From the NCBI GenBank assembly GCA_013152375.1, contig JAADGM010000100.1, forward strand, positions 1-36,962: 36,962 bases of DNA. The letters are read 5' to 3'. How positions within the stretch are numbered: position 1 is the first letter of the stretch; each line of letters opens with the position of its first letter. The notes below the pieces were generated by a model. That model worked only from the letters and a program-made list of their open reading frames with translations. It searched no databases and was not told where the DNA came from. This DNA is from FCB group bacterium. Its GTDB lineage: Bacteria > Fidelibacterota > Marinisomatia > SCGC-AAA003-L08 > JACNLC01. The translations under genes and the position numbers were made by a program. Positions 6,524 through 15,245 of this stretch are shown here, one piece after another.

Positions 6524-8644
6524 ATGTCTGTTGAGACTTTTTATTATGACAACAAAATTGTAAAGAATTTTACCTATGCCACCATCCTCTGGGGAGTTGT
6601 CGGCATGCTGGTTGGTCTATGGATCGCCATGGAGCTCGCCTGGCCGGAATTGAATTTCGGTATTGCCCACATAACCTTCAGCCGGCTCAGACCTCTCCAC
6701 ACCAACGCCGTCATTTTCGCCTTTGTCGGCAATGGGTTCTTCCTGGGTGCCTATTATTCTCTGCAGAGGTTGTGTAAAACCCGCATGTTCAGTGACCTGC
6801 TGAGCAAAATCCATTTTTGGGGCTGGCAGCTGATCATCGTCTCGGCCGCATTGACCCTGCCCCTTGGGATCACTACCGGAAAAGAATATGCCGAGCTCGA
6901 ATGGCCGATTGATATCGCTATTGCAGTTATCTGGGTAATTTTCGGGATCAATATGATCGGAACCCTCCTCAAACGTCGTGAAAAACACCTGTACGTTTCC
7001 ATCTGGTTTTACCTGGCTTCCTTTGTCGCAGTGGCCTTGCTGCATATCGGAAATTCAATTGAAATACCCGTTTCATTTCTCAAAAGTTATCCCGTTTATG
7101 CCGGCGTACAGGATGCCCTTGTCCAGTGGTGGTACGGGCATAACGCAGTGGCATTTTTTCTCACAACGCCCTATCTGGGACTGATGTATTATTTTCTGCC
7201 CAAAGCTGCAAACCGGCCGGTTTATTCGTACCGCCTGTCCATTGTCCATTTCTGGTCGCTGATTTTCATCTACATCTGGGCCGGTCCTCACCATTTGCTC
7301 TATACGGCCCTTCCGGATTGGGCGCAATCTCTCGGAATGGTTTTTTCACTAATGCTCATCGCCCCTTCCTGGGGAGGAATGCTCAACGGTCTGCTCACCC
7401 TCAGGGGTGCCTGGGACAGGGTCCGTCAGGATCCCATTCTGAAATTCATGGTGGTGGCCGTGACAGCCTATGGGATGTCCACTTTTGAAGGCCCCATGAT
7501 GTCCATCAAAAGCATCAATTCACTATCGCACTATACTGACTGGACGATTGCTCACGTTCACATCGGTGCGTTGGGCTGGAACGGACTCCTCACCTTCGGG
7601 ATCCTCTACTGGCTGGTTCCCCGAATATTTAACACAAAATTGTATTCCGTTAAACAGGCGAATACACATTTCTGGCTGGGGACCCTGGGGATGATCTTCT
7701 ATGCGATTCCCCTTTACGTTGCCGGGATCACACAGGGTCTGATGTGGAAACAGTTTACACCGGAAGGTTTTCTGCAGTATCCTATTTTCCTGGAAACGGT
7801 CGTCCAAATCGTCCCCATGTACATGATCCGGGTTTTCGGAGGTACTTTATATTTTACAGGGTTGTTTTTTATGCTGAACAATCTCATCCGAACAATAAAA
7901 TCAGGAGAGCTCATCGCCGACGAAGAGGCTCAGGCCCCGCCGCTGGCCTCTGCAGCTTCAGCGGGTACCGAGTCAAAGCACTGGCATGACTGGATTGAAA
8001 GCCGGCCAATCCAGTTAACGCTGTTGGCCACCGTTCTGATTGCAATTGGCGGGTTGGTTGAGATTATTCCCATGTATGTCGTAAAAAGCAATGTTGTTAC
8101 AATTCCCAGTGTAAAACCCTACACACCCCTGGAGCTGCAGGGTCGGGATATATATGTGGCGGAGGGCTGTTATGTGTGCCACTCACAGATGATACGACCG
8201 TTCAGGGATGAAACGGTGCGATACGGTGAATATTCCAAAGCCGGAGAATTCGTCTATGATCATCCCTTCCAATGGGGTTCCAAGAGAACCGGTCCGGATC
8301 TGCACCGCATCGGCAGAAAATATCCTGACGCGTGGCATTATAATCACATGCTGAATCCCGGGTCTATTTCACCAGGGACGCTCATGCCGCCTTTCCCCTG
8401 GCTCATCAGCGAAGACCTGGATATAGAAAGTACGCCGGCCAAGATCCGGGCCATGCAGAAACTGGGAGTCCCCTATCCGGAGGGCTATGCTGGAATCGCG
8501 AATGAAGATCTTCGGAAGCAGGCGGAGGCAATTGCAGCTAATCTTAAAGAACAGGATATCCCTGAGGCCGTCTGGAATAAAAAGATAATTGCCCTCATCG
8601 CCTACCTGCAGAGGTTGGGGACTGATATCAAAACCGGATTTTAG
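6524..8644 (+). CDS. ccoNO: Fused cbb3 oxidase subunits I and II (CcoN-CcoO)
   Basis: This is the catalytic core of the cbb3 terminal oxidase, reducing oxygen to water and pumping protons at the inner membrane. It has 706 aa. Residues 1-465 form the 12-helix CcoN part, with low-spin haem b ligands H59 and H346, high-spin haem ligand H344, CuB ligands H206, H256 and H257, and the conserved E323. After a charged linker (about 462-490), one helix (about 497-520) and a periplasmic domain form CcoO, with CYVCH (549-553) binding haem c and M621 in MPPFPW as its likely sixth ligand. Separate genes are usual in Proteobacteria; fused forms are known in other phyla. ATG lies 2 nt after ccoS. Confidence 0.96.
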   Translation: MSVETFYYDNKIVKNFTYATILWGVVGMLVGLWIAMELAWPELNFGIAHITFSRLRPLHTNAVIFAFVGNGFFLGAYYSLQRLCKTRMFSDLLSKIHFWGWQLIIVSAALTLPLGITTGKEYAELEWPIDIAIAVIWVIFGINMIGTLLKRREKHLYVSIWFYLASFVAVALLHIGNSIEIPVSFLKSYPVYAGVQDALVQWWYGHNAVAFFLTTPYLGLMYYFLPKAANRPVYSYRLSIVHFWSLIFIYIWAGPHHLLYTALPDWAQSLGMVFSLMLIAPSWGGMLNGLLTLRGAWDRVRQDPILKFMVVAVTAYGMSTFEGPMMSIKSINSLSHYTDWTIAHVHIGALGWNGLLTFGILYWLVPRIFNTKLYSVKQANTHFWLGTLGMIFYAIPLYVAGITQGLMWKQFTPEGFLQYPIFLETVVQIVPMYMIRVFGGTLYFTGLFFMLNNLIRTIKSGELIADEEAQAPPLASAASAGTESKHWHDWIESRPIQLTLLATVLIAIGGLVEIIPMYVVKSNVVTIPSVKPYTPLELQGRDIYVAEGCYVCHSQMIRPFRDETVRYGEYSKAGEFVYDHPFQWGSKRTGPDLHRIGRKYPDAWHYNHMLNPGSISPGTLMPPFPWLISEDLDIESTPAKIRAMQKLGVPYPEGYAGIANEDLRKQAEAIAANLKEQDIPEAVWNKKIIALIAYLQRLGTDIKTGF

Positions 8645-8654
8645 GAGAAAGTCA

Positions 8655-8837
8655 ATGTTCAGAGTCTTATTTTCAGGGAATTCGGATGTGACCTTCTTTG
8701 CACTGTTTGGTCTGTTCCTGTTTTTACTTTTTTTTCTCGGGGTCACCCTTTGGGCTATTTTCGGCAAAAAGCAATACATGACGAAAATGGCAAACCTGCC
8801 CCTGGAACCCTTACATTACAAAGATAAAACTGATTAG
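8655..8837 (+). CDS. ccoQ: CcoQ-like small cbb3 subunit
   Basis: A 60-aa protein has a single membrane helix (about 14-39), followed by AIFGKKQYM and a short polar tail. It sits in the classic CcoQ position between CcoO and CcoP. CcoQ stabilises the CcoP association with the core in some bacteria. ATG 8655 is chosen because AGGAGA lies at 8643-8648, overlapping the ccoNO stop codon. A longer frame upstream (from 8589) would run through the end of ccoNO and lacks a ribosome site. Sequence conservation of CcoQ is low, so the name rests mainly on size, topology and place. Confidence 0.8.
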   Translation: MFRVLFSGNSDVTFFALFGLFLFLLFFLGVTLWAIFGKKQYMTKMANLPLEPLHYKDKTD

Positions 8838-8846
8838 GATAGAGAT

Positions 8847-9620
8847 ATGTCAAAGATAAAAGATCAAGTCATTGCCGGACATAATTACGACGGCATTCAG
8901 GAACTGGACAATGATCTGCCCTCCTGGTGGGTGAAGTTGTTTTATACGACAATCGTGATTGCCGTGGTCTATATGTTCTACTATCACTTCCTCGGTCTGG
9001 GGCTGACATCATCGGAACGTTACCTCAAGGCCACCGATCCAAACTGGACAAAAGCTTCCCGTTCAAACACAACCTTTTCGTACAGTTCGCCCTATTCCGG
9101 TACCGCCGGGGAAATTACACCGGCGCTATTGAAAAAACTCGGAGGCTTCATCGGAGAGGATGTGCCCTTTGAAGTCTTAATTCGCGAAGCCAAGCGACGG
9201 GCAAACGCAGATCAGTTGGCCGTGCTGAATAATGATTTTCCCGATGCCAGTCTTATCATCGCCCCCCGGCAGACGGAAGCATCAGCCTCGTTATTTGCCA
9301 ATATTGAAGCCTTTACAGATGACCATAGTCTGGCTGAAGGAAAAGCCGTGTTTGCACAGCACTGTGCCGTGTGTCATGGCCCTAACGGAGAGGGAAAAAT
9401 CGGACCCAACTTCTGTGACGAGTACTGGATACATGGCGGAACCATTGAGGATATTGTCCGAACCATCACCCTGGGAGTCCCGGCAAAGGGAATGATCTCG
9501 TGGCAGTCCACACTTCCGCCCGATCAAATCCTCAAGGTCGCCAGTTTTATTCAGACCCTGCCGGATACGGACCCACCCAATCAAAAAGCACCTCAGGGTG
9601 AAAAGATCACCGTTGATTGA
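8847..9620 (+). CDS. ccoP: Cytochrome cbb3 oxidase subunit CcoP, one haem c
   Basis: This is a membrane-anchored c-type cytochrome passing electrons to CcoO/CcoN. It has 257 aa. The N-terminal DGIQELDNDLPSWW (15-28) ahead of the single helix (about 30-52) is the CcoP signature. Only one haem motif is present, CAVCH (173-177), with M216 the likely axial ligand. Proteobacterial CcoP has two. Residues 60-150, where the first haem domain would lie, contain no CxxCH and are of unknown role. Mono-haem CcoP occurs in several non-proteobacterial lineages. The gene follows ccoQ by 9 nt and overlaps ccoG. Confidence 0.92.
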   Translation: MSKIKDQVIAGHNYDGIQELDNDLPSWWVKLFYTTIVIAVVYMFYYHFLGLGLTSSERYLKATDPNWTKASRSNTTFSYSSPYSGTAGEITPALLKKLGGFIGEDVPFEVLIREAKRRANADQLAVLNNDFPDASLIIAPRQTEASASLFANIEAFTDDHSLAEGKAVFAQHCAVCHGPNGEGKIGPNFCDEYWIHGGTIEDIVRTITLGVPAKGMISWQSTLPPDQILKVASFIQTLPDTDPPNQKAPQGEKITVD

Positions 9621-11068
9621 CCGATATCTTCCACTGGAAATTTCATGAACTCCAGCTTGCCGAGTGTGTGTTGACTGCCCGAAACAGCAGCGAATCATTC
9701 CGGGATAAAATCTCGACGATAGATGACAAGGGCGGCCGTGCCTGGATCTACCCTAAGAAGCCCAGCGGTCGGTTTTATACCTACCGTTCTCTGCTAAGTT
9801 ACGTCCTGCTGATTTTGTTATTTGCCGGACCTTTTATGACAATTAACGGCAGACCCATCCTGTTACTGAATTTTCTGGAGCGGAAATTCTTCATTTTCGG
9901 CGTCGCCTTCTGGCCGCAGGATTTTCATCTATTGGTTCTGACACTCATCATCGGCATTGTCTTCATCATCCTGTTTACGGTTGTTTTCGGCCGCCTGTTC
10001 TGCGGGTGGGTCTGTCCGCAAACTATCTTCATGGAGATGGTCTTTCGAAAAATTGAATATTTCATCGAAGGGGATGCTGCTCAGCAGCGAAAACTGAGCA
10101 GGGCTCCCATGTCCGCACTGAAATTTTTCAAACGGGCTGTTAAATATACAATTTTTTTTGCGATTTCTTTCGTTATTGGCAATACGTTTCTGGCCTATAT
10201 TATCGGCAAAGACGAATTGTTCAGGATTATTACCGACCCCCCGTCACAGCATATCGGCGGACTGGTTGGAATCCTATTTTTCAGTACACTTTTTTTTGGT
10301 GTGTTCGCGTGGTTCAGGGAACAAGCCTGTGTGCTGGTTTGTCCCTACGGCCGTTTACAGGGTGTCCTCCTCGACCCGAATTCAATCGTCGTGCATTATG
10401 ACTTCAAACGCGGTGAACCCCGGGGAGCCGGGAAGCGCTCCGAAAATGATCACCGTGGCGACTGCATTGACTGTCATCAGTGTGTCGAAGTCTGCCCAAC
10501 CGGCATTGATATCAGGAACGGGACGCAGCTGGAATGTGTCAACTGCACCGCCTGCATCGATGCCTGCGACAGTATCATGACCAAAATTAACAAACCAAAG
10601 GGTTTGATCAAATATTCATCTTATAATGCGATCGAGAACGGGGTCAGCAAGATCATGACACCAAAAACGCTGGGATACATGGCGATACTTGTTTTGCTCA
10701 CCGCTGTACTTACCGTAATGCTGATGAATCGCCAATTGGTTGAAACCAGCATTTTACGAACACCGGGCGTTATGTATCAAATTGAAGGTGACGGGAAAAT
10801 CTCAAATCTCTATAATATCAAGGTGGTCAACAAAACCTTTGAAAAGCAAAATATCAGCCTTGAACTGCTGTCCCCAAAGACCGGCTCAGTTTCACTGGTT
10901 GGTGATCTCACAATTGCTGAAGATGACCTGGGGGAAACCGCCTTTTTCGTTGAGCTGCCCCAATCGACCATTACCTCGCAAATGAACCAGATCATTCTGG
11001 GGGTCCTTGCCAACGGGGAACTCATCGAAACAATCAAAACAAATTTTTTAGGACCGGAAAAGCAATGA
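9617..11068 (+). CDS. ccoG: CcoG/FixG, polyferredoxin for cbb3 assembly
   Basis: This is a membrane Fe-S protein of 483 aa, implicated in Cu(II) to Cu(I) reduction for cbb3 maturation. The visible order is RAWIYPKKPSGRFY (about 41-54, typical for the family), membrane helices, FCGWVCP (C129, C133), CVLVCPYGR (C238, C242), a ferredoxin motif at C283/C286/C289/C293 and a second at C307/C310/C313/C317. A late helix (about 354-370) leads to an Ig-like periplasmic FixG C-terminal domain. TTG 9617 overlaps the ccoP stop. The first 25 residues are not family-like, so GTG 9668 or TTG 9671 are alternatives. The 3' end overlaps ccoH as ATGA. Confidence 0.92.
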   Translation: MTDIFHWKFHELQLAECVLTARNSSESFRDKISTIDDKGGRAWIYPKKPSGRFYTYRSLLSYVLLILLFAGPFMTINGRPILLLNFLERKFFIFGVAFWPQDFHLLVLTLIIGIVFIILFTVVFGRLFCGWVCPQTIFMEMVFRKIEYFIEGDAAQQRKLSRAPMSALKFFKRAVKYTIFFAISFVIGNTFLAYIIGKDELFRIITDPPSQHIGGLVGILFFSTLFFGVFAWFREQACVLVCPYGRLQGVLLDPNSIVVHYDFKRGEPRGAGKRSENDHRGDCIDCHQCVEVCPTGIDIRNGTQLECVNCTACIDACDSIMTKINKPKGLIKYSSYNAIENGVSKIMTPKTLGYMAILVLLTAVLTVMLMNRQLVETSILRTPGVMYQIEGDGKISNLYNIKVVNKTFEKQNISLELLSPKTGSVSLVGDLTIAEDDLGETAFFVELPQSTITSQMNQIILGVLANGELIETIKTNFLGPEKQ

Positions 11069-11517
11069 GATTTCGCTTTAGTTTTTTCGGCGGTTTAATG
11101 ACCGCTATCGTATTATTTGTAGGTTTCCTGTTGGGTATTTTAATTTTTGCCATGCTTCAGCCACAAAATCTTGTTTCCAAAAATTATTACAATGAAGAAC
11201 TGGCCTATCAGCAGCATATTGATAAAGTCCAGAGATTGAAAGGGTTACAGAATGAACCGCGTTTTATTTACAGAAAAAACGGCCAACTGTCAGTTCAGTT
11301 TCCCTTCGAATGGCTCGAACAGTCAATTTCCGGAACGCTGGTGCTCTTCAGGCCCTCTGATTCCAGATTGGACCGGACCCTGGATCTGAACATCGGCAAG
11401 GACGGTTTACAGCTCATCGATGTCATCGGGCTTCAGCCGGGACTTTGGAAAATCAAGCTGGATTGGCAAATGGACGGAACATCCTATTACACTGAAAGCT
11501 CACTGGTCATCGGCTGA
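11065..11517 (+). CDS. ccoH: CcoH/FixH family protein
   Basis: This 150-aa protein has one N-terminal membrane helix (about 8-31) and a periplasmic domain beginning NLVSKNYYNEELAYQQ, the characteristic FixH motif. CcoH is required for stable cbb3 assembly and stays associated with the oxidase in some species. It overlaps ccoG by 4 nt (ATGA) and is the last cbb3 gene. About 65 nt separate its stop from actA, so the oxidase and complex III genes could share one transcript. Confidence 0.88.
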   Translation: MRFRFSFFGGLMTAIVLFVGFLLGILIFAMLQPQNLVSKNYYNEELAYQQHIDKVQRLKGLQNEPRFIYRKNGQLSVQFPFEWLEQSISGTLVLFRPSDSRLDRTLDLNIGKDGLQLIDVIGLQPGLWKIKLDWQMDGTSYYTESSLVIG

Positions 11518-11570
11518 TGAGATTAATTGGATTATATCGTCATGTCGGCAAATCATAAAAACATAAGTGA

Positions 11571-11575
11571 AGGAG
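11571..11575 (+). promoter_or_regulatory. Ribosome site deciding an ACG start for actA
   Basis: A strong AGGAG (in GAAGGAG) stands at 11571-11575. The only codon at ideal distance is ACG at 11583 (7-nt spacer), which is in frame with ActA. No ATG, GTG or TTG in that frame is near this site, and the later TTG at 11622 has no ribosome site of its own. Confidence 0.6.
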
Positions 11576-11582
11576 CATAAAG

Positions 11583-12230
11583 ACGGCACAGTTATTTCCA
11601 AAATGGACCAATAAATTACCGTTGATCGCGGGGATCTTCGTCTTGTTATTTTTCGCGGGCATCACGGGATTTTTCTGGTATTATGCCTCACCAAAATTTA
11701 CCGATGTGGGTTACATGCCGGAGCAGCCCGTCCCTTACAGCCATAAACTGCACGCTGGGGATCTGGGGCTTGACTGCCGCTATTGTCATACGGCAGTTGA
11801 GGAATCCGCAAAGGCCGCAATTCCCCCCACCCAGACCTGCATGAACTGTCATGTACTGATCAAACCCGAAAGTGAAAAACTGGCACTCATCAGGGAAAGT
11901 TATCGTGATGACAAGGCCCTCCAGTGGGTCCGCGTTCATAAAGTCCCGGATTATGCCTTTTTCAATCACAGTGCCCATGTAAACCGGGGGGTGGGATGCT
12001 CAACATGCCACGGTCGAATCGATGAAATGGTCGAGGTTGCCCAGGCAGAACCTCTGAGCATGGGTTGGTGTCTCGATTGTCATAGAAACCCGGCACCCTT
12101 TCTCAGACCCCTGGACGAGATCACGAAGATGGATTGGAAACCTTCTGAAAATCAATTAGCTTACGGAAAGCTTGCAATGATACAACGCAATATATCACCC
12201 CCCACCGATTGTACGGGGTGCCACCGATGA
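11583..12230 (+). CDS. actA: ActA, pentahaem cytochrome c of alternative complex III
   Basis: This is the periplasmic multihaem subunit of the quinol:electron-acceptor oxidoreductase ACIII. From ACG 11583 it has 215 aa: a short basic cytoplasmic start (AQLFPKWTNKLP), one helix (about 16-34), and five CxxCH haem motifs at 65-69, 86-90, 139-143, 163-167 and 210-214. Five haems is the family count. The next canonical start, TTG 11622, would remove the N-terminal segment right up to the helix. The first residues resemble those usual for ActA, which supports the upstream start. The gene ends in ATGA shared with actB. Confidence 0.92.
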   Translation, partial: TAQLFPKWTNKLPLIAGIFVLLFFAGITGFFWYYASPKFTDVGYMPEQPVPYSHKLHAGDLGLDCRYCHTAVEESAKAAIPPTQTCMNCHVLIKPESEKLALIRESYRDDKALQWVRVHKVPDYAFFNHSAHVNRGVGCSTCHGRIDEMVEVAQAEPLSMGWCLDCHRNPAPFLRPLDEITKMDWKPSENQLAYGKLAMIQRNISPPTDCTGCHR

Positions 12231-15226
12231 AACAAGATCTTAAACCCATGGCTGGAAAATCTTACTGGCGAAGTCTGGATCAGAAAGCGGATGACCCTGA
12301 ATTCAGGAAATTTGTGGAGTCGGAATTTCCCGAGGGGACCTTCGATCTGGCAAGGGGGATCAGTCGTAAAAAGTTTTTAAGTTTGATGGGGGCTTCTATG
12401 GCGCTGGCCGGACTGGCAGGTTGTCGCCGACCCGTTGAGAAGATCATTCCCTATGCCATAGCACCTGAAGAGATCGTCCCCGGTGTTCCCCGATATTTTG
12501 CTACGACCATGCCCTTCGGATTGAATGCCTTTGGATTGCTCGTCGAGAGCCATGAAGGACGGCCGACTAAAATCGAAGGTAACAAGGAACACCCCTCGTC
12601 TTTAGGAGCTTCCAATGCTTTTGTACAGGCGGAGATCCTCAATTTATACGACCCCGATCGCTCGAAATTTGTCCGGCATAACGGAGAACAGAGTTCCTGG
12701 CCGGAATTTGTCGTAAACTGGAAAAATGAACGGGAAAAATATCTGAAGTCAAAGGGAGAAGGGCTGGCGGTTCTGTCCGTTGAGTTTGCTTCCCCCACCC
12801 TTGCCCGGCTCAGATCAGAATTTTTAAGTGCATTCCCAAAAGCGAAATGGGTGACCCATGCTCCCGTATCAGATGAAATGATCTATGACGGACTCAAACT
12901 CGCGGCCGGGAAATACGCCCATCCCGTGCCGGCTTTGGAAAAAGCCCGGGTTATCCTGACACTGGATGCAGATTTCATGAAAACCGGCTCCAACGATATC
13001 GTGAACTCCCGGGGATTTGCCGACTCCCGGAGGGTCAAATCAGAAAATGATACGATGAGTCGCCTCTACGCGGTTGAAAGCGGATTTTCACTCACCGGTG
13101 CAATGGCCGATCACCGGCTGCCTCTCCAGTCCCGACTGATGAGTAAATTCACGGCTGCCCTTGCTTTGGAGCTGCGCTCCCGGGGAGTTGAAATTCCCGG
13201 ACTGAAAGCTCTCACCAAAAAATCGACAGAAGGCTTTGATCAAAAATGGCTTTCAGCGCTGGCAACGGATCTGATCACCCACCGTGGCTACGGACTGATC
13301 CTGGCAGGACCCGGTCAGCCGCCGGAGCTGCATGCCCTGGTCTTTGCACTGAATGATGCTCTGGGAAATATTGGCCGGACAATCCGTTACTACGAAATTG
13401 AGGATGCTGTGCTTTCATCGGTTCCGGACCTGCAGGATCTGGTGGAGAGGATGAACTCCGGCGCAGTGTCAACGCTCTTGCTGCTCGGCGGAAACCCGGT
13501 TTATGATGCACCGGCCGACCTCGACTTCAGCAGAGCACTTCAGAACGTCCCCAACAGCATACAGGTTGCAAACCATCCTGATGAAACTTCCACGCGGGTG
13601 AACTGGCATATTCCCAAAGCCCATTTTCTTGAGCAATGGGGGGATGCCAGGGCTTTAGACGGTACGGCCAGTGTGATCCAGCCTCTCATTGCACCGCTCT
13701 TCGGCGCCAAAAGCGATGTAGAAGTTCTCTCCGCTTTCTTGTCAGGCGAAGATCGTCCCGGATATGATCTTGTGCGCGAAACCTGGTCACATATTTTGAA
13801 ACAGAAAGACTTTGACAAACGCTGGCAGACGGTTCTTCATGATGGGTTGCTGCCGGATTCCGCCGCAAGGGTTATTCAACTGAAAATATCTGCGAACTCT
13901 CTGCAGAAAGCACTGTCCTCTTTGGTTATCGCTGAAAAAGAGGAAACAGAGCTTATCTTTTCACCCTCGCCGGCCGTATTTGACGGCCGCTATGCAAACA
14001 ATGGCTGGCTGCAGGAAAATCCGCACCCGATCACTAAACTCACCTGGGATAATGCTGCCGTAATTGGAACGGCAACTGCCAGGCGTATGCAGGTTCAAAA
14101 CCATGATGTAATTCAAGTGAAGACTGAATCGGCCTCCCTGCAGCTTCCGGTCTGGATCGTGCCGGGGATTGCGGAAAACACGATCTGCATCGATCTGGGA
14201 TACGGACGTAAGTTCCCCGGACGGATCGGCGGCGGGCTTGGCCGGAATGCCTATGCCCTGAGAACCACTGCCAGTCTGGGTTTCGCAACCGGAGTTAAAA
14301 TTTCCAAAACCGGGCGAAAATACCGTCTGGTATCAACTCAGGACCATCATGGTCTGGATGTGGAAAAACTCGCTTCCGATGAGATCGAAAAACGCTTACC
14401 GGTCCTCATCCGCGAAGCAACTCTCGAGGAATACCATGAAGAGCCTGAATTTGCAAAGGAAATGGTGGAGCATCCTCCTTTGAAATCCCTGTGGGAGGAT
14501 CGGAAATACGACGAGGGATATCAGTGGGGCATGACCATCGACCTGAATGTCTGTAATGGCTGCAATGCCTGCACCATTGCCTGCCAGAGCGAGAATAATA
14601 TTCCGATTGTAGGCAAGAAAGAAGTGGGGCATGGCCGTGAAATGCACTGGATCCGAATTGACCGCTATTTTTCCGGTGAAGAGGAAAACCCTGAAATGGT
14701 CTTTCAGCCGATAGCCTGCGCCCAGTGCGAAAATGCCCCCTGTGAACAGGTTTGTCCGGTGGCCGCAACAAACCATGATGCAGAAGGTCTGAATACAATG
14801 GCCTACAACCGCTGCATCGGGACACGTTACTGTGCCAATAATTGTCCTTATAAGGTCAGGCGTTTCAATTTTTTCAATTTCACGAAAGAACTCCCGGAAA
14901 TAGTGCAGATGGCCATGAATCCGGATGTCACCGTGCGGTTCAGGGGCGTCATGGAAAAATGTACTTTCTGCGTACAGCGGATCCATCGCAGCAAGCTGGA
15001 TGCCAAAAACAGCCACCGTCAGTTAAGGGACGGGGATATCCAGACAGCCTGCGAACAAACCTGCCCCACGGACGCCATCGTTTTCGGAGATATCAATGAT
15101 GTCAACAGCAGAGTGTCTCAAATCAAAAAACAGGATCGGGACTATGCCCTGCTGGGAGAATTGAATATCAAGCCGAGGACCACTTATCAGGCTAAATTGA
15201 GAAATCCAAATCCTGAATTAACCTAA
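12227..15226 (+). CDS. actB: ActB, iron-sulfur subunit of alternative complex III
   Basis: This is a 999-aa periplasmic subunit fusing a molybdopterin-oxidoreductase-like domain (about 70-740, no cofactor expected in ACIII) to a ferredoxin domain. Cys clusters start with C776/C779/C782/C786, then C831/C834/C839/C843, CIGTRYCANNCP, CTFC and CEQTCP, enough for three [4Fe-4S] and one [3Fe-4S] as known for ActB. A Tat-like SRKKFL (46-51) and hydrophobic stretch precede a lipobox-like LAGC (C66), so export with lipid anchoring is possible. ATG 12227 overlaps the actA stop. A TTG at 12209 would add six residues inside the actA end. Confidence 0.94.
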   Translation: MKQDLKPMAGKSYWRSLDQKADDPEFRKFVESEFPEGTFDLARGISRKKFLSLMGASMALAGLAGCRRPVEKIIPYAIAPEEIVPGVPRYFATTMPFGLNAFGLLVESHEGRPTKIEGNKEHPSSLGASNAFVQAEILNLYDPDRSKFVRHNGEQSSWPEFVVNWKNEREKYLKSKGEGLAVLSVEFASPTLARLRSEFLSAFPKAKWVTHAPVSDEMIYDGLKLAAGKYAHPVPALEKARVILTLDADFMKTGSNDIVNSRGFADSRRVKSENDTMSRLYAVESGFSLTGAMADHRLPLQSRLMSKFTAALALELRSRGVEIPGLKALTKKSTEGFDQKWLSALATDLITHRGYGLILAGPGQPPELHALVFALNDALGNIGRTIRYYEIEDAVLSSVPDLQDLVERMNSGAVSTLLLLGGNPVYDAPADLDFSRALQNVPNSIQVANHPDETSTRVNWHIPKAHFLEQWGDARALDGTASVIQPLIAPLFGAKSDVEVLSAFLSGEDRPGYDLVRETWSHILKQKDFDKRWQTVLHDGLLPDSAARVIQLKISANSLQKALSSLVIAEKEETELIFSPSPAVFDGRYANNGWLQENPHPITKLTWDNAAVIGTATARRMQVQNHDVIQVKTESASLQLPVWIVPGIAENTICIDLGYGRKFPGRIGGGLGRNAYALRTTASLGFATGVKISKTGRKYRLVSTQDHHGLDVEKLASDEIEKRLPVLIREATLEEYHEEPEFAKEMVEHPPLKSLWEDRKYDEGYQWGMTIDLNVCNGCNACTIACQSENNIPIVGKKEVGHGREMHWIRIDRYFSGEEENPEMVFQPIACAQCENAPCEQVCPVAATNHDAEGLNTMAYNRCIGTRYCANNCPYKVRRFNFFNFTKELPEIVQMAMNPDVTVRFRGVMEKCTFCVQRIHRSKLDAKNSHRQLRDGDIQTACEQTCPTDAIVFGDINDVNSRVSQIKKQDRDYALLGELNIKPRTTYQAKLRNPNPELT

Positions 15227-15245
15227 CTAAAAAAAGTCAGTTTAC

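Noticed and set aside
8589-8837. 82-aa version of CcoQ starting inside ccoNO
   Set aside because: It overlaps 56 nt of ccoNO without a ribosome site, whereas ATG 8655 has AGGAGA at proper spacing.
14396-15016. 206-aa reverse frame inside actB
   Set aside because: Covers the Fe-S domain of ActB in antisense; composition is that of a shadow frame and no ribosome site is seen.
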